The position numbers were made by a program, and so were the translations under genes. Positions 9,477-19,350 of a DNA stretch of 64,000 bases are shown one piece after another (within the stretch, counting starts at the first letter, position 1; each line of letters opens with the position of its first letter). The DNA is from JBBQYA01 sp031412335. Lineage in GTDB: Bacteria > Bacteroidota > Bacteroidia > Sphingobacteriales > Sphingobacteriaceae. Under the pieces are notes generated by a model. It was not told where the DNA came from, did not search any database, and worked only from the letters and a program-made list of their open reading frames with translations. The stretch covers positions 45,290-109,289 of the forward strand of contig JANOCT010000027.1 of assembly GCA_031412335.1 (NCBI GenBank). The letters run 5' to 3'.

Positions 9477-10769
9477 ATGATGAAATATATTTTTGTTTTA
9501 GTGAGTATTTTTGCAGGCTCATCAACTTTTGCGCAAGATGGAACATTGAAAGCTATCTCAGCTAAAGGTTCTATCTTGAAAGTTGTTGAAATGGTGGTAA
9601 AACGAAATACGTTATATACCAGTCTTGATCCTGATTTTTTACATACCTCTTTAGTCTTACAACTAGGGCAGATAAATCAGAATATGAAAGGGTCGTATTT
9701 ATTTTTTGGAGAAAGCGATAAAAGGTATTTTAAAACAGGAGAACATTCGCCAAATGATGAATCAATTATTTCATCTGAACTTGTAATAGCAAGAAAGCCT
9801 TCAACAACATTTAGTTTTTTTAGTGGAAACCTAGAAGGTAAAGTGATTTTCAAACTGATTTATGCTAAACCTTTAAAAAATTCAGGAAAGCCTGATAAAA
9901 AAAAAACTTTAATCCCTTGTGATTTTCCCACTGTAATTGATCAAGATCTTTGGCGTGCTGGACTTCCAGTTCCTACCATTACTCCAACTTCACATGTTGT
10001 AAATCATGTAATTCTACATCATTCTGCAGGTTCAAATACTGATACTGATTATTTAAATACCGTTCGAAACGTTTATTTATTTCATACACAGGTAAATAAT
10101 TATGATGATATGGGTTATAATTATTTAGTAGCTCCAAATGGAGATATTTATGCCGGTAGAGATGGTTTTGGTTCGGAAGATGATAACATAAAAGGAGCGC
10201 ATTTTTGTAATAAAAACAACAATACTATGGGAATTTGTCTTTTAGGAAATTACCAAACTGCTATTCCTACCGATACTGCGCTGCAATCAATTTCTCAATT
10301 AATTGCATGGAAGTTGAAAAAAGAAAATATAAATCCGTTGGATTCTACTTTACATCCAGAAAATTTACCTAGTCAATTTTTGTTAGGCACTATTGCTGGT
10401 CATAGAAATGGTTGTGCTACTGAATGTCCGGGTGATAATTATTTTGCTAAAATCGATAGTTTGAAAAACGTAGTAGCTTCTAAATTAACTACATGCAACT
10501 CAACTGCATTACCTCCTTTCACCCATTTACACAATGCTATAAGCGTTTATCCAAATCCAACGTCCAATAGTATTATTATAAATTCAGTACAAACTATTAT
10601 TCAATACCAAATCATTAATCTATTTGGAAATACACTTTATACTAATTTTCCGAACACAAACAATACAACATTTAATTTTCAAAACATAGCTGCTGTACCA
10701 GGAGTATATATGATCCGAATAAATACAATTTCAGGTTGGAGATCTTATAAATCAATTTTAACTCCATAA
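9477..10769 (+). CDS. Secreted N-acetylmuramoyl-L-alanine amidase (PGRP/Amidase_2) with T9SS sorting domain
   Basis: A 430-residue exported protein. Residues 1-20 are a signal peptide ending FAQ. After a beta-rich region comes an Amidase_2/PGRP domain (about 150-340) with HVILHHSAG (His181/182), AGHRNGCATECPGD (His309, Cys317) as probable zinc ligands, and MGYNYLVAPNGDIYAGR as the usual core. The C-terminus from about 355 (ISVYPNPTSNSIIINS) is a type A sorting domain of the type IX secretion system, so the protein is probably surface-bound or released. It would cleave the peptide from muramic acid in peptidoglycan. Confidence 0.9.
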   Translation: MMKYIFVLVSIFAGSSTFAQDGTLKAISAKGSILKVVEMVVKRNTLYTSLDPDFLHTSLVLQLGQINQNMKGSYLFFGESDKRYFKTGEHSPNDESIISSELVIARKPSTTFSFFSGNLEGKVIFKLIYAKPLKNSGKPDKKKTLIPCDFPTVIDQDLWRAGLPVPTITPTSHVVNHVILHHSAGSNTDTDYLNTVRNVYLFHTQVNNYDDMGYNYLVAPNGDIYAGRDGFGSEDDNIKGAHFCNKNNNTMGICLLGNYQTAIPTDTALQSISQLIAWKLKKENINPLDSTLHPENLPSQFLLGTIAGHRNGCATECPGDNYFAKIDSLKNVVASKLTTCNSTALPPFTHLHNAISVYPNPTSNSIIINSVQTIIQYQIINLFGNTLYTNFPNTNNTTFNFQNIAAVPGVYMIRINTISGWRSYKSILTP

Positions 10770-10771
10770 AA

Positions 10772-10806
10772 AAACGGAGAACCAGTTTCCTGACTCCCCG
10801 TTTATT
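10772..10806 (+). terminator. Probable rho-independent terminator after the amidase gene
   Basis: AAACGG at 772-777 pairs with CCGTTT at 798-803, extended by a bulged A-G/C-T pair, and is followed by TATTATTAATT. The stem is imperfect, so confidence is moderate. It begins three bases after the stop codon. Confidence 0.5.
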
Positions 10807-10841
10807 ATTAATTAAAAAGGTAAAACGATGAATGAGTTTTT

Positions 10842-11033
10842 TTAGTGTACAACTAACCGAGCCACTTCAGAATTCATGGAATCAATTGTTAAAATCATAA
10901 AATAAACTCCTTTAGAAACTTTATTTAATGGAATTTCAATGGTATTATTTCCTGCCCAAAACCTTTGGCCGGAATAATTTATATTTAACTTTATAATTGG
11001 TTTATCATTTTTATTCCAATCAAAATTTGTAAG
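10842..11033 (-). pseudogene. Remnant of a type IX secretion C-terminal sorting domain
   Basis: The minus strand from 11033 down to the stop at 10842-10844 is open and reads ...NINYSGQRFWAGNNTIEIPLNKVSKGVYFMI..., ending ...EVARLVVH. The order (short strand, G-x-N-x-I-x-(I/L)-x-L, then KGVYFMI) is that of a T9SS type A domain. There is no start codon or upstream domain: the frame is closed by TAG just inside the barrel gene. It overlaps the last bases of that gene in another frame. It is best read as the tail of a lost or rearranged secreted protein. Confidence 0.55.
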
Positions 11034-11670
11034 CTAATTGTAGTTTCGCCAATACTTCAAAGCTCATATCAGTTGATTTTCTGTAACCATTAGAATCATT
11101 TATATATGATTCCCAAGTAACCTTGTTACATTGATTAAACGCATTATATCCAATTTCAGGAGAAATAATAATATGCTTAATAGGCTTTATTGTAAATCCT
11201 AATCCAAAAAAAGTATTTACACCATTTGTTGTAAATGTATGTCGGCTATGTGAATTTACAATACCACCATAAGATTCTGATTTGCTTTCAGAAAACCTGT
11301 AAGAAATATCGGCAAAAGTGTAAATCCAATTTTTTGATTTGAAAATATTATACTGACCTCCCAAGCCAATTTGATAATTTATTTCGCCTTTATTATCAAA
11401 AAAAGGAGGATTTTCATCTAAGAGATTATCTTCTCTAACATTTTCATAGTTCGCATTAAATCTAAACCCTATTCTGTTTTTAGTATATCTCAAGAATATT
11501 CCGTCAAAAAAATTAACTGGAGATAGGCCGGGAATACTATAATTATACTTTGAGAATTCATTTACTGTTAAAGAAGTAAATCCTATCTCAACGGAATTCT
11601 TATTTTCGCTCTGAGCTTGAATATTCTTAAAAGATGCAATTACTAATATTACTAAAACGAAATATTTCAT
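11020..11670 (-). CDS. Outer-membrane beta-barrel protein
   Basis: A 216-residue protein with a signal peptide (1-19, ending IQAQ) followed by alternating hydrophobic/polar strands and a C-terminal strand ending in an aromatic residue (LQLAYKF), the usual end signal of small outer-membrane barrels. RTFTxxxxxFFGLGFTIKP-like strands near 140-160 and IIISPEIGYNAF near 170 support a barrel of about eight strands. Function unknown. It lies downstream of mutS2 on the same strand with a 66-base gap and may have its own promoter. Confidence 0.75.
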   Translation of the reverse strand: MKYFVLVILVIASFKNIQAQSENKNSVEIGFTSLTVNEFSKYNYSIPGLSPVNFFDGIFLRYTKNRIGFRFNANYENVREDNLLDENPPFFDNKGEINYQIGLGGQYNIFKSKNWIYTFADISYRFSESKSESYGGIVNSHSRHTFTTNGVNTFFGLGFTIKPIKHIIISPEIGYNAFNQCNKVTWESYINDSNGYRKSTDMSFEVLAKLQLAYKF

Positions 11671-11736
11671 AAATTGTAGATTTAAATAAATTTTTCTGCT
11701 TTCTGTTGAAAAAATAAATTTAGCAAATAAAAATAA

Positions 11737-14109
11737 TTATCTCAAATAAACATAGGTAATTCCATCTCCTCCCCTGTCGGCATGTTCATCTTCCATTTTT
11801 ATAACAGATTTTAAAGGTGATAAATAACTACGAATTAGTTTTCGTAAGATTCCATCTCCTTTTCCATGCAAAATTCTTAAGTTAGAGAAACCCATCATAG
11901 TAGCATTATCTATATATTTTTCTAAGATAGCAATGGCATCTTCCCCTCTTTTTCCACGTAAATCTAGTTGAGGGCTAAACTGTATATTTTGCTCAATTGC
12001 TGTATTCTGATACCCTGATGCTATTTTCATCTCTGCAGGAATTTCATCTTTCTCTGCTTTTGCCAATCTATTCTTTTTAACTACTGAACGTAATTCGCCA
12101 ATTGCAATTACAACTTTATCTTTATTTATTTCAAGCACTTTTCCTATTGCACCACTTTCCGAAACTTTCACAAACATCCCTACCTCTAAGTTAATTTCTA
12201 TTTCCTTTTCAACTATTAGTAGTTTGGCTTCTGGTTCAAGTTTAACTAATTCATCTTGTAATTCTTTTCTCTTTTTACTGGTTAATGCTTTATCAGCTCC
12301 TGAAGATTTGATTTCAGAGATTGTATTTTCAATTAATTTATTTGCGTTTTGTAAAAGTATTTTTGCTTCCGATTTTGCTTCTTTCAACAAATCTTTTTTA
12401 TTCTTTTCCAAAAAATCTTTCATTTTTTGGTTTTCATCCAACAAAAAGTTTAATTTTCTTTCTCTTTTATCTGAAATTAATTTTTCATCTAATAATATTT
12501 TTTTCTCTTTTTCTAAGGTAACAAGCATTTCATCCGCTCGTTGCTGATTATTACCTGCTTTTCTTTTAGCTAATTGTATCAGATTTTGAGGTAAGCCAAT
12601 TTTCTCAGCAATTTCAAATGCATAAGAGCTACCTGGCTTACCAATTTGAAGTGAATAAAGGGGTTGCATCGCATCTGCGTCAAACAACATAGAAGCATTC
12701 ATTATTCCGTCTGTTGCGTTGGCAAATAATTTCAAATTGGAATAATGAGTAGTAATTACACCTCTAACGTGTTTTGTATGAAGTACTTCCAATACAGCTT
12801 CTGCCATTGGACCTCCAAACTGTGGATCTGTTCCAGTTCCAAACTCATCAATTAAAATCATGGTATTAGCATTGGCGAACTCTACAAATTTTTTCATTTT
12901 GGTAAGATGCGCACTATAAGTACTCAAATCACTTTCAATTGATTGATCATCTCCAATATCTATCATGATATTTTTAAAAATTCCTGCTTGCGAATCTGCT
13001 CTTACTGGGATCAATAACCCATGTTGCAACATCATTTGTAGAAGGCCAACAGTTTTTAAGCAAACAGATTTCCCGCCAGCATTTGGTCCAGAAACTAATA
13101 CAACTCGCTGATTTTCTGTAATATTAATTGCTAAAGGCACTATTTCTTTTCCATCTTTTTTATGACTTAAAAATAATAATGGATGGCGAGCTTCTTTAAA
13201 ATCTAAACTTTGAGCTGGGACTAAAATTGGTAAGGCAGCATTTAGTTGTATAGCCAAATATGCTTTGGCTCTTACCATATCTACTCTTGCTAATAAATTA
13301 TGGTACGCTACAATTTCTGGAAAAAATGGCCTAATTGAATCCGTTAGTGTTATTAATATTTTTACAATTTCTCTTCTTTTAGCAAATTCAAGATCACGAA
13401 GCTTGTTATTTAATTCAAAAACTTCGGCTGGTTCTACGAATAAGGTTTGCCCAGTAGATGATTCATCGTGAACATATCCTTTTAATTTTCTTTTATTTTC
13501 TGCTAATAACGGAATTACCAATCTACCATCGCGAACAGTTAAATTACTATCTGCTGTCCAACCTTCTTTTTGAGCATTTTTAAATATATGATCAATTCTT
13601 TTACGAACTTCTATGGCTGCTTTTGCTAAATCCGCATTCAAATTACTTAGTTCACGACTAGCATTTTCTTTTAACTTTCCTTTTTGGTCAAAAACAGTTT
13701 CGATGGTGCGAATCAATGTTTTATCAGTCTCAACACCTCCCAAAAGTTGAATTAAATAAGGATATTTCTCTTCACGCTCCTTAAAATATAAAATACATTG
13801 CGAAACAGTAAGTAATCCAAAATATAAATTAGAAAATTCATCCTCTGGTAAATAACTGCCAGGTATTTTTCCTGTAATGGTAGCTTGTTTCAGATCATTA
13901 AATTGAGTTGAAGGAAATGGTTTATCTTGCTCTAATAAAAATTTAAATTCATTTACTTGAAAAAGATAACGTTGAAGAATTTCAAAATTACTCTGAAACT
14001 GCATACCATCAACTAAATTTATTCCCATTGAACTTAAGCAATGAGATTTTAATAATTCCTTTATTTCGTTGAAACCTAGTTTTTCGTAAATATTATCGGG
14101 ATATAGCAC
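11737..14109 (-). CDS. mutS2: Endonuclease MutS2
   Basis: A 790-residue MutS-family ATPase with a C-terminal Smr nuclease domain. Core domain with Walker A GPNAGGKS (341-348), the signature DIGDDQSIESDLSTYSAHL (near 390) and Walker B LIDEFGTGTDP (near 430); a long coiled coil (about 520-640); and the Smr domain from about 715 with LDLRGKRGEDA and the LRILHGKGDGILR motif. MutS2 proteins suppress homologous recombination or act in ribosome rescue rather than mismatch repair. The DUF4296 gene ends 4 bases before its start, so the two are an operon. Confidence 0.96.
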   Translation of the reverse strand: MLYPDNIYEKLGFNEIKELLKSHCLSSMGINLVDGMQFQSNFEILQRYLFQVNEFKFLLEQDKPFPSTQFNDLKQATITGKIPGSYLPEDEFSNLYFGLLTVSQCILYFKEREEKYPYLIQLLGGVETDKTLIRTIETVFDQKGKLKENASRELSNLNADLAKAAIEVRKRIDHIFKNAQKEGWTADSNLTVRDGRLVIPLLAENKRKLKGYVHDESSTGQTLFVEPAEVFELNNKLRDLEFAKRREIVKILITLTDSIRPFFPEIVAYHNLLARVDMVRAKAYLAIQLNAALPILVPAQSLDFKEARHPLLFLSHKKDGKEIVPLAINITENQRVVLVSGPNAGGKSVCLKTVGLLQMMLQHGLLIPVRADSQAGIFKNIMIDIGDDQSIESDLSTYSAHLTKMKKFVEFANANTMILIDEFGTGTDPQFGGPMAEAVLEVLHTKHVRGVITTHYSNLKLFANATDGIMNASMLFDADAMQPLYSLQIGKPGSSYAFEIAEKIGLPQNLIQLAKRKAGNNQQRADEMLVTLEKEKKILLDEKLISDKRERKLNFLLDENQKMKDFLEKNKKDLLKEAKSEAKILLQNANKLIENTISEIKSSGADKALTSKKRKELQDELVKLEPEAKLLIVEKEIEINLEVGMFVKVSESGAIGKVLEINKDKVVIAIGELRSVVKKNRLAKAEKDEIPAEMKIASGYQNTAIEQNIQFSPQLDLRGKRGEDAIAILEKYIDNATMMGFSNLRILHGKGDGILRKLIRSYLSPLKSVIKMEDEHADRGGDGITYVYLR

Positions 14110-14113
14110 TGTT

Positions 14114-14470
14114 TTACTTTTTCAATAAACCCACTTGCTCTTTATTTACCTCATCGATCATTTCAGTATATATTTTTTCCATTAATTCAGGATGCTCACT
14201 ATAATATTCCATACTTTTCGATAAACCAATTGAATCTGTGTTATGCTTTTTAAGTAAATAACGATAATATTCTGGTAATGAATAACTAATACTATCAGGT
14301 AAAGATTGAGTGAAAACTGCTGATTCGGCCTCGTGAAGATCTTTCAATAATAATTTCATCTTTTCTTGTTCGAGTACACCTTCAGGCACTGTTTTGTTTT
14401 GGCAAGAGAAGAAAAAAAAGAATAAAAGTATGAATGCAGTTTGTAGCATCCTGCGTAAATTCGCCGACAT
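14114..14470 (-). CDS. DUF4296 lipoprotein
   Basis: A 118-residue protein with a hydrophobic N-terminus and a lipobox ending FFSCQ (Cys23). The mature part has DLHEAESAV, YYRYLLKKHNTDSIGLSKSMEYYSEHPELMEKIYTEMI, the pattern of DUF4296, a family found almost only in Bacteroidota. It is directly upstream of mutS2. Molecular role unknown. Confidence 0.82.
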   Translation of the reverse strand: MSANLRRMLQTAFILLFFFFFSCQNKTVPEGVLEQEKMKLLLKDLHEAESAVFTQSLPDSISYSLPEYYRYLLKKHNTDSIGLSKSMEYYSEHPELMEKIYTEMIDEVNKEQVGLLKK

Positions 14471-14502
14471 AATTAGTATTTAAAAATCAAAAATATCATT
14501 TA

Positions 14503-15168
14503 ATGAGCGTTGCAGAAAATATCAATAAAATTAATCTTCATATTAAAGGTTCTAAAGCCAAATTGGTAGCAGTTTCTAAGACTAAAAGCAATGAACTTAT
14601 TTTAGAAGCCTACCATACCGGACAAAGAATATTTGGAGAAAACCATGTTCAAGAATTAGTAGAAAAGTATGAAACTTTGCCAAAAGATATTTATTGGCAT
14701 CTAATCGGTCATTTGCAGACCAATAAAGTCAAATATATTGCTCCTTTTATTCATTTAATTGAATCTGTTGATTCACTAAAACTTCTAACTGAAATTAATA
14801 AACAGGCACTAAAGAATAATCGAGTTATCGATTGTCTTTTACAAATTTATATAGCAGATGAGGATACAAAATTCGGTTTAGGCTACGATGAAGCAATTGA
14901 ACTTTTACGATCAGCAGAATTCGAAGCGATGAAAAATATTCGTATTGTTGGACTAATGGGGATGGCAACGAATACCGACAAACAGCCACAAATACGAACA
15001 GAATTTAAAGAATTAACTGTTTTATTTGCAGGAGTGAAAGCAAGTTTTTTCAGGAAAGATGATTACTTTTCAGAAATATCGATGGGAATGAGTTCTGATT
15101 ATGAAATAGCATTAGAAGAAGGAAGCACAATGATTCGGGTGGGAAGTGGAATATTCGGAAATCGATAA
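14503..15168 (+). CDS. YggS/PROSC family pyridoxal-phosphate homeostasis protein
   Basis: A 221-residue TIM-barrel PLP-binding protein. The lysine that binds PLP is probably K27 in LVAVSKTKS; GENHVQEL (47-54), WHLIGHLQTNKVKYI (66-80) and SMGMSSDYEIALEEGSTMIRVGSGIFG near the C-terminus are strong family markers. It buffers PLP and affects amino-acid metabolism. Divergent from the DUF4296 gene, and followed 5 bases later by the GNAT gene. Confidence 0.94.
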   Translation: MSVAENINKINLHIKGSKAKLVAVSKTKSNELILEAYHTGQRIFGENHVQELVEKYETLPKDIYWHLIGHLQTNKVKYIAPFIHLIESVDSLKLLTEINKQALKNNRVIDCLLQIYIADEDTKFGLGYDEAIELLRSAEFEAMKNIRIVGLMGMATNTDKQPQIRTEFKELTVLFAGVKASFFRKDDYFSEISMGMSSDYEIALEEGSTMIRVGSGIFGNR

Positions 15169-15173
15169 AATCT

Positions 15174-15656
15174 ATGAATAAAACAATAATAAGAAAAGCT
15201 AAAGTTGAGGATTTGGAACGAATGTTTGAGCTTATAAAAGAGCTTGCTTTGTTTGAACGTGCTCCAGAAGAAGTAACCGTAACGTTCAACGAATTTCGAG
15301 AAAGTGGTTTTGGTGAAAAACCGGTTTATTTTGCGTTTGTTGCAGAAGAAAACAATTTCATTTCCGCTTTTGCCCTTTATTACATCCGTTATTCAACTTG
15401 GAAAGGTCAAAGAATGTATTTAGAAGATATTTTAGTTACAGAATCTGAAAGAGGAAAAGGAATAGGCAAATTACTTTTTGACGAACTTATTGAAGAGGCA
15501 ATTAGGAAAAATTTAAATGGAATTAGTTGGCAAGTTTTAGAATGGAATACGCCTGCCATTAATTTTTACAAAAAATACAATTCTAATTTAGATCCTGAAT
15601 GGATAAATGGATCAATAAGTTATGAGCAATTAAAACAATTAAGCAATGAAAAATAG
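15174..15656 (+). CDS. GNAT family N-acetyltransferase
   Basis: A 160-residue acetyltransferase close to diamine (spermidine-type) acetyltransferases: RKAKVEDLERMFELIKELALFER at the N-terminus, and LEDILVTESERGKGIGKLLFDEL (about 82-104) holding the acetyl-CoA loop RGKGIG. WQVLEWNTPAINFYKKYN near 122-139 is typical of the SAT-like subgroup. The acceptor amine cannot be read from the sequence. Its end overlaps the next gene by 11 bases. Confidence 0.88.
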   Translation: MNKTIIRKAKVEDLERMFELIKELALFERAPEEVTVTFNEFRESGFGEKPVYFAFVAEENNFISAFALYYIRYSTWKGQRMYLEDILVTESERGKGIGKLLFDELIEEAIRKNLNGISWQVLEWNTPAINFYKKYNSNLDPEWINGSISYEQLKQLSNEK

Positions 15657-16458
15657 CTTATTATTAATCTTTTTACTTTTTATTTTTAGTTGTAAGAATA
15701 AATCTAATAATATCAATAATAAAATTGCTAAAAACGATACGCTTGTCTATTCAATTAAAACAGATAGTGCAAAAAGTAAAAATTTTGTTTCGCGAGAAGG
15801 TGAAAAGATTTATAGCTATGCAAAAGCCACATACCCAGTGTTTGAAGACTGCCAAGAGTTAAATAATATAATTCTAATTCATTTAATTGCTAGCGATAAC
15901 CCTGATGCAAAACCAGTTAGTTCTGTTAAAGAAAATTTAACTGGATTTACGAATGAATATGACATGTATTACAATCAAAGCGTTGCAAGCGGTTCTGAGC
16001 ATTCATTTTCCACTTATGAAAAAGATTATACTATTCGTTTGCTTACTCAAAATTCAGATTTTATATGTTTAGCACTTGAATATTATTCGTATTCGGGTGG
16101 TGCACATGGCTTAGGTGGCACCCATTTTATTAATTACGACATTAAGAACAAAAGAGAAATAACAATAGATGATTTATTTATAGCTGGAAATGATTCGTCG
16201 TTGACAAAAATTGCAGAACAAATTTTTAGAAAGCAAGAAAATTTAACACAAAATGATTCATTGAAAAATTATTTCTTTGATGGGAATAAATTTTCTTTAA
16301 ATCAAAATTTCACAATTACCGATTCTGGATTAGTATTTTTATATAATTGGTATGAAATTAAATCATATGCAGAAGGAATTACTGAATTAGCTATTCCGTA
16401 TTCTGCAATTGAAAAAATAGTAAAACCAAAATCTATATTAGCAACAAAAATAAATTAA
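15646..16458 (+). CDS. DUF3298/DUF4163-type lipoprotein (RsiV-like fold)
   Basis: A 270-residue lipoprotein: hydrophobic start and lipobox IFSCKN (Cys16). The mature part has YSYSGGAHGLGGTHFINYDIKNKREITIDDLF (about 145-177), which is the DUF3298 hallmark (S-G-G-A-H-(G)x-T-x-x-x-Y/F-D). These domains occur in envelope proteins and in anti-sigma factors such as RsiV, where they bind lysozyme; here no anti-sigma domain is present. Its stop overlaps the start of aspartate kinase as TAATG. Confidence 0.8.
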   Translation: MKNSLLLIFLLFIFSCKNKSNNINNKIAKNDTLVYSIKTDSAKSKNFVSREGEKIYSYAKATYPVFEDCQELNNIILIHLIASDNPDAKPVSSVKENLTGFTNEYDMYYNQSVASGSEHSFSTYEKDYTIRLLTQNSDFICLALEYYSYSGGAHGLGGTHFINYDIKNKREITIDDLFIAGNDSSLTKIAEQIFRKQENLTQNDSLKNYFFDGNKFSLNQNFTITDSGLVFLYNWYEIKSYAEGITELAIPYSAIEKIVKPKSILATKIN

Positions 16459-17735
16459 TGGAGGTATTTAAGTTTGGAGGAGCATCGGTAAAAGATGCTG
16501 AAGGTGTTCGTAATGTAGGAGTTATACTTAAAAGATCGGAAGGAGAAAAATTACTTATTGTAGTTTCTGCTATGGCTAAAACTACCAATAGCCTAGAAAA
16601 ATTGGTAAAAAGTTTTATTCAAAAAGAAGAAAACTCAATTCAATTATTTAATGATATTAAAAATTGGCATATATCTTTATTGAACGAATTAATTAACGAT
16701 TCAAATAATCCTGCTTTTGAACAGATTGAAAACCTATTTGTAGAGTTAGATTGGATTTTGGAAGAAGAACCACACGATGATTTTGATTTTGTTTATGATC
16801 AAATAGTTTCTTTTGGAGAATTATTTTCAACTTGTATTGTAGCAGCCTACTTAAAATCAATTGGTTTACCAGTATTTTGGTTAGATGCAAGAAATTGTAT
16901 AAAAACAGACAATTCGTATCGGGAAGCAATCGTTGATTGGAAAGAAACTCAAGAAGCAGTGAATCTAATTAAGGCTGATTTAGATAAAAATTTGATACCC
17001 CTTACTCAAGGTTTTATTGGTGGAACTTCTGAAAATTATACTACAACATTAGGTCGCGAAGGTTCAGATTACACAGCTGCAATTTTTGCAAATTGCCTTG
17101 ACGCTGACTCTATGACAATTTGGAAAGATGTTGATGGTGTTTTTAGTGCTGATCCTAAACTATTTAGCGGCTTGGAAGGAGGATTCAAACCACATCTTTT
17201 TACCAAACTGAGTTATATTGAAGCTATTGAAATGACGTATTTCGGTGCTACAGTAATCCATCCTAAAACGATAAAACCTTTGCAAAATAAATCTATTCAA
17301 TTATTGGTAAAGCCGTTTCTTAAACCAGAACAAGCAGGTACTTATATAGGAATTATTGAGGAAAATTTAAAATATGATCCATCAGTAATTATAAAACAAA
17401 ATCAATTGCTTGTTTCTATTTCTTCTAAAGACGCTTCATTTATTGCGGAAGATCATTTGCATGTAATTTTTGGAATTTTTGCTTTAAATCAAGTTAGGAT
17501 TAATTTAATGCAAAACGCTGCGTTAAGTTTTTCTGTAAGCTTTGATAATGATGATAATAGAAGACCTAAATTGTTAAAAGCATTAGAAGAAAAATTTTCC
17601 GTTCGGTATAATGATGGTTTACGTTTAATTACAATTAGGCATTATTCAGAACCACTTATTATCGAATTATTAAAAGGAACAAAATTATTTCTAGAGCAAA
17701 GAAGCAGAAATGTGGTGCAGTTATTAGTTAAATAA
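16458..17735 (+). CDS. Aspartate kinase (monofunctional)
   Basis: Phosphorylates L-aspartate, the first step towards Lys, Thr, Met and diaminopimelate. The 425-residue chain has KFGGASVKDAEGV (5-17) for ATP/aspartate binding, VVSAMAKTTN (34-43), GREGSDYTAAIFA (195-207) and WKDVDGVFSADP (221-232). The last 130 residues carry divergent ACT-type regulatory repeats. Start ATG overlaps the previous stop (TAATG). It is shorter at the C-terminus than typical LysC, so feedback control may differ. Confidence 0.93.
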   Translation: MEVFKFGGASVKDAEGVRNVGVILKRSEGEKLLIVVSAMAKTTNSLEKLVKSFIQKEENSIQLFNDIKNWHISLLNELINDSNNPAFEQIENLFVELDWILEEEPHDDFDFVYDQIVSFGELFSTCIVAAYLKSIGLPVFWLDARNCIKTDNSYREAIVDWKETQEAVNLIKADLDKNLIPLTQGFIGGTSENYTTTLGREGSDYTAAIFANCLDADSMTIWKDVDGVFSADPKLFSGLEGGFKPHLFTKLSYIEAIEMTYFGATVIHPKTIKPLQNKSIQLLVKPFLKPEQAGTYIGIIEENLKYDPSVIIKQNQLLVSISSKDASFIAEDHLHVIFGIFALNQVRINLMQNAALSFSVSFDNDDNRRPKLLKALEEKFSVRYNDGLRLITIRHYSEPLIIELLKGTKLFLEQRSRNVVQLLVK

Positions 17736-17912
17736 ATTGAAATATTTTAAAAGAAGATAAGATTAATAAATCCTAATCATCCTGAGTTTTCTAAAATCAA
17801 AATTATTGAAATAGAGAAATTTCCTTTTGATAATCGAATATTTAAATGAATTGTCATGAAAACATAATGATTTCTATTATTTTTTCTACATTAGAAAATG
17901 CAATTTTAAAAA

Positions 17913-18221
17913 ATGAAGAAAATCTTTTTATTATCTCTCTTAATCACCTTTATATCAGTTGTTTCTTATGGGCAGGATAATGATTCTACAGTTAATCAAA
18001 AAAAGAAGCCAAAATCAAGTTATAGAATTGGTAAAGCTTCGGTTACAGTTTGGGAAAATAAAAGTAAGTCTGGAAAAGTTTTCAAGAATTTTACAGTTGA
18101 GAAAACCTATGAAAAAGGCGGGCAATGGTTTTCTTCAAGTAGTTTTTCTGAAACTGAATTGTTGGAATTAAAAGCAGTAATAGATAAAGCCATTGCTGAG
18201 GAAAGTGTGAAGGTTAAATGA
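17913..18221 (+). CDS. Small exported protein of unknown function
   Basis: A 102-residue protein with a signal peptide (MKKIFLLSLLITFISVVSYGQ). The mature part includes ASVTVWENKSKSGKVFKNFTVEKTYEKGGQW and SFSETELLELKAVIDKA, a pattern seen in small hypothetical proteins whose core is a four-stranded sheet plus a helix. No catalytic motif. It stands alone between aspartate kinase (177 bases upstream) and the DUF4407 gene. Confidence 0.65.
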   Translation: MKKIFLLSLLITFISVVSYGQDNDSTVNQKKKPKSSYRIGKASVTVWENKSKSGKVFKNFTVEKTYEKGGQWFSSSSFSETELLELKAVIDKAIAEESVKVK

Positions 18222-18330
18222 TTTGAATAAAATCATAAAATTACTAATTGCACCATTGATATGTTACAAATACTAAGCAATTTCTGCCTATAAAATTTTC
18301 TATTTTGCGTTCCGATAAATAGAAAAAAGT

Positions 18331-19350
18331 ATGAAGGCATTCAAAAATTTTTTTTGGTTTTGTTCTGGTGCAACAATAGCATTGCTAAAAAAAACTCCGA
18401 CTGAACATAATAAATACATAGGAATTGGAGCTACAGTATTCTTCACAAGCTTGTTTGCAATTATTTCCGGATCCTATGCCATCTATTTTATATTTAATGA
18501 TGCAGAGATAATTACACGAATTTTATCTTCTATTTTATTTGGCTTAGTTTGGGGAGCTATGATATTTAATCTGGATCGTTACATTGTTTCCAGCATGAAA
18601 AAAAGCGGTAGTTTCTGGAATGAAATCAAATTAGCTATACCTAGATTTATATTAGCAGGAATTATTGCTCTGGTAATCTCCAAACCATTAGAACTTCAAA
18701 TTTTTCATACTTCAATTGAATACGAATTGGAAATTATGAAACAAAAAGAAATAAAAATTCAAGATTCAATTTTGACCAGCAGATTTGACATTGAAAATGA
18801 AATTATTGAAAAACAAGTTAAATTATTACAACAACAAGTAGATTCCTCAATTTCTCAACGAAATAATCTAGTTCTTGAAGCTAGAAAAGAAGCAGATGGA
18901 AGTGGAGGTTCTGGAAAAAGAGGTGCTGCAGTCATTTATAATTTAAAAAAGTCTGATGCGGTAAAAGCACAAATAGAATTAGATTCTGTATCATCAAAAA
19001 ATAATCCACTCATTGCTTTCAAACAAAAAGAACTTGACAATAAAAGGCGAAAGATAGATAGCTTAAAAACCTCAGTTAAAAGAGGAGAATATGATGGTTT
19101 TGACAAGCGATTGGATGCATTAGGGAACGTTTCTGAGAAAAGTAAAACCATCTCAACTGCCAGTTTATTTATTATTTTTTTGTTCGTTGCGATAGAAATT
19201 TCACCTGTTTTAGTTAAACTTTTATCAAGCAGAGGCCCTTATGATGATTTGCTTGAAATTCATGAATATGAGTTTGAAATAACAAAAATTGAAAAAAAAG
19301 CTAAACTTAAATTCTATTCAGATCAAAGACTTGAGAAGCTTACAAGTTGA
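18331..19350 (+). CDS. DUF4407 membrane protein
   Basis: A 339-residue protein with the DUF4407 layout: three N-terminal membrane helices (about 30-53, 62-83, 95-116), with FWFCSGATIALLKKTPTEHNKYIGIGATVF before them and GLVWGAMIFNLDRYIVSSMKK between them; a long coiled-coil segment (about 120-265) and a fourth helix (276-296). The NLDR motif is a family marker. Function is not known; similar proteins are single genes in many Bacteroidota. Confidence 0.85.
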   Translation: MKAFKNFFWFCSGATIALLKKTPTEHNKYIGIGATVFFTSLFAIISGSYAIYFIFNDAEIITRILSSILFGLVWGAMIFNLDRYIVSSMKKSGSFWNEIKLAIPRFILAGIIALVISKPLELQIFHTSIEYELEIMKQKEIKIQDSILTSRFDIENEIIEKQVKLLQQQVDSSISQRNNLVLEARKEADGSGGSGKRGAAVIYNLKKSDAVKAQIELDSVSSKNNPLIAFKQKELDNKRRKIDSLKTSVKRGEYDGFDKRLDALGNVSEKSKTISTASLFIIFLFVAIEISPVLVKLLSSRGPYDDLLEIHEYEFEITKIEKKAKLKFYSDQRLEKLTS

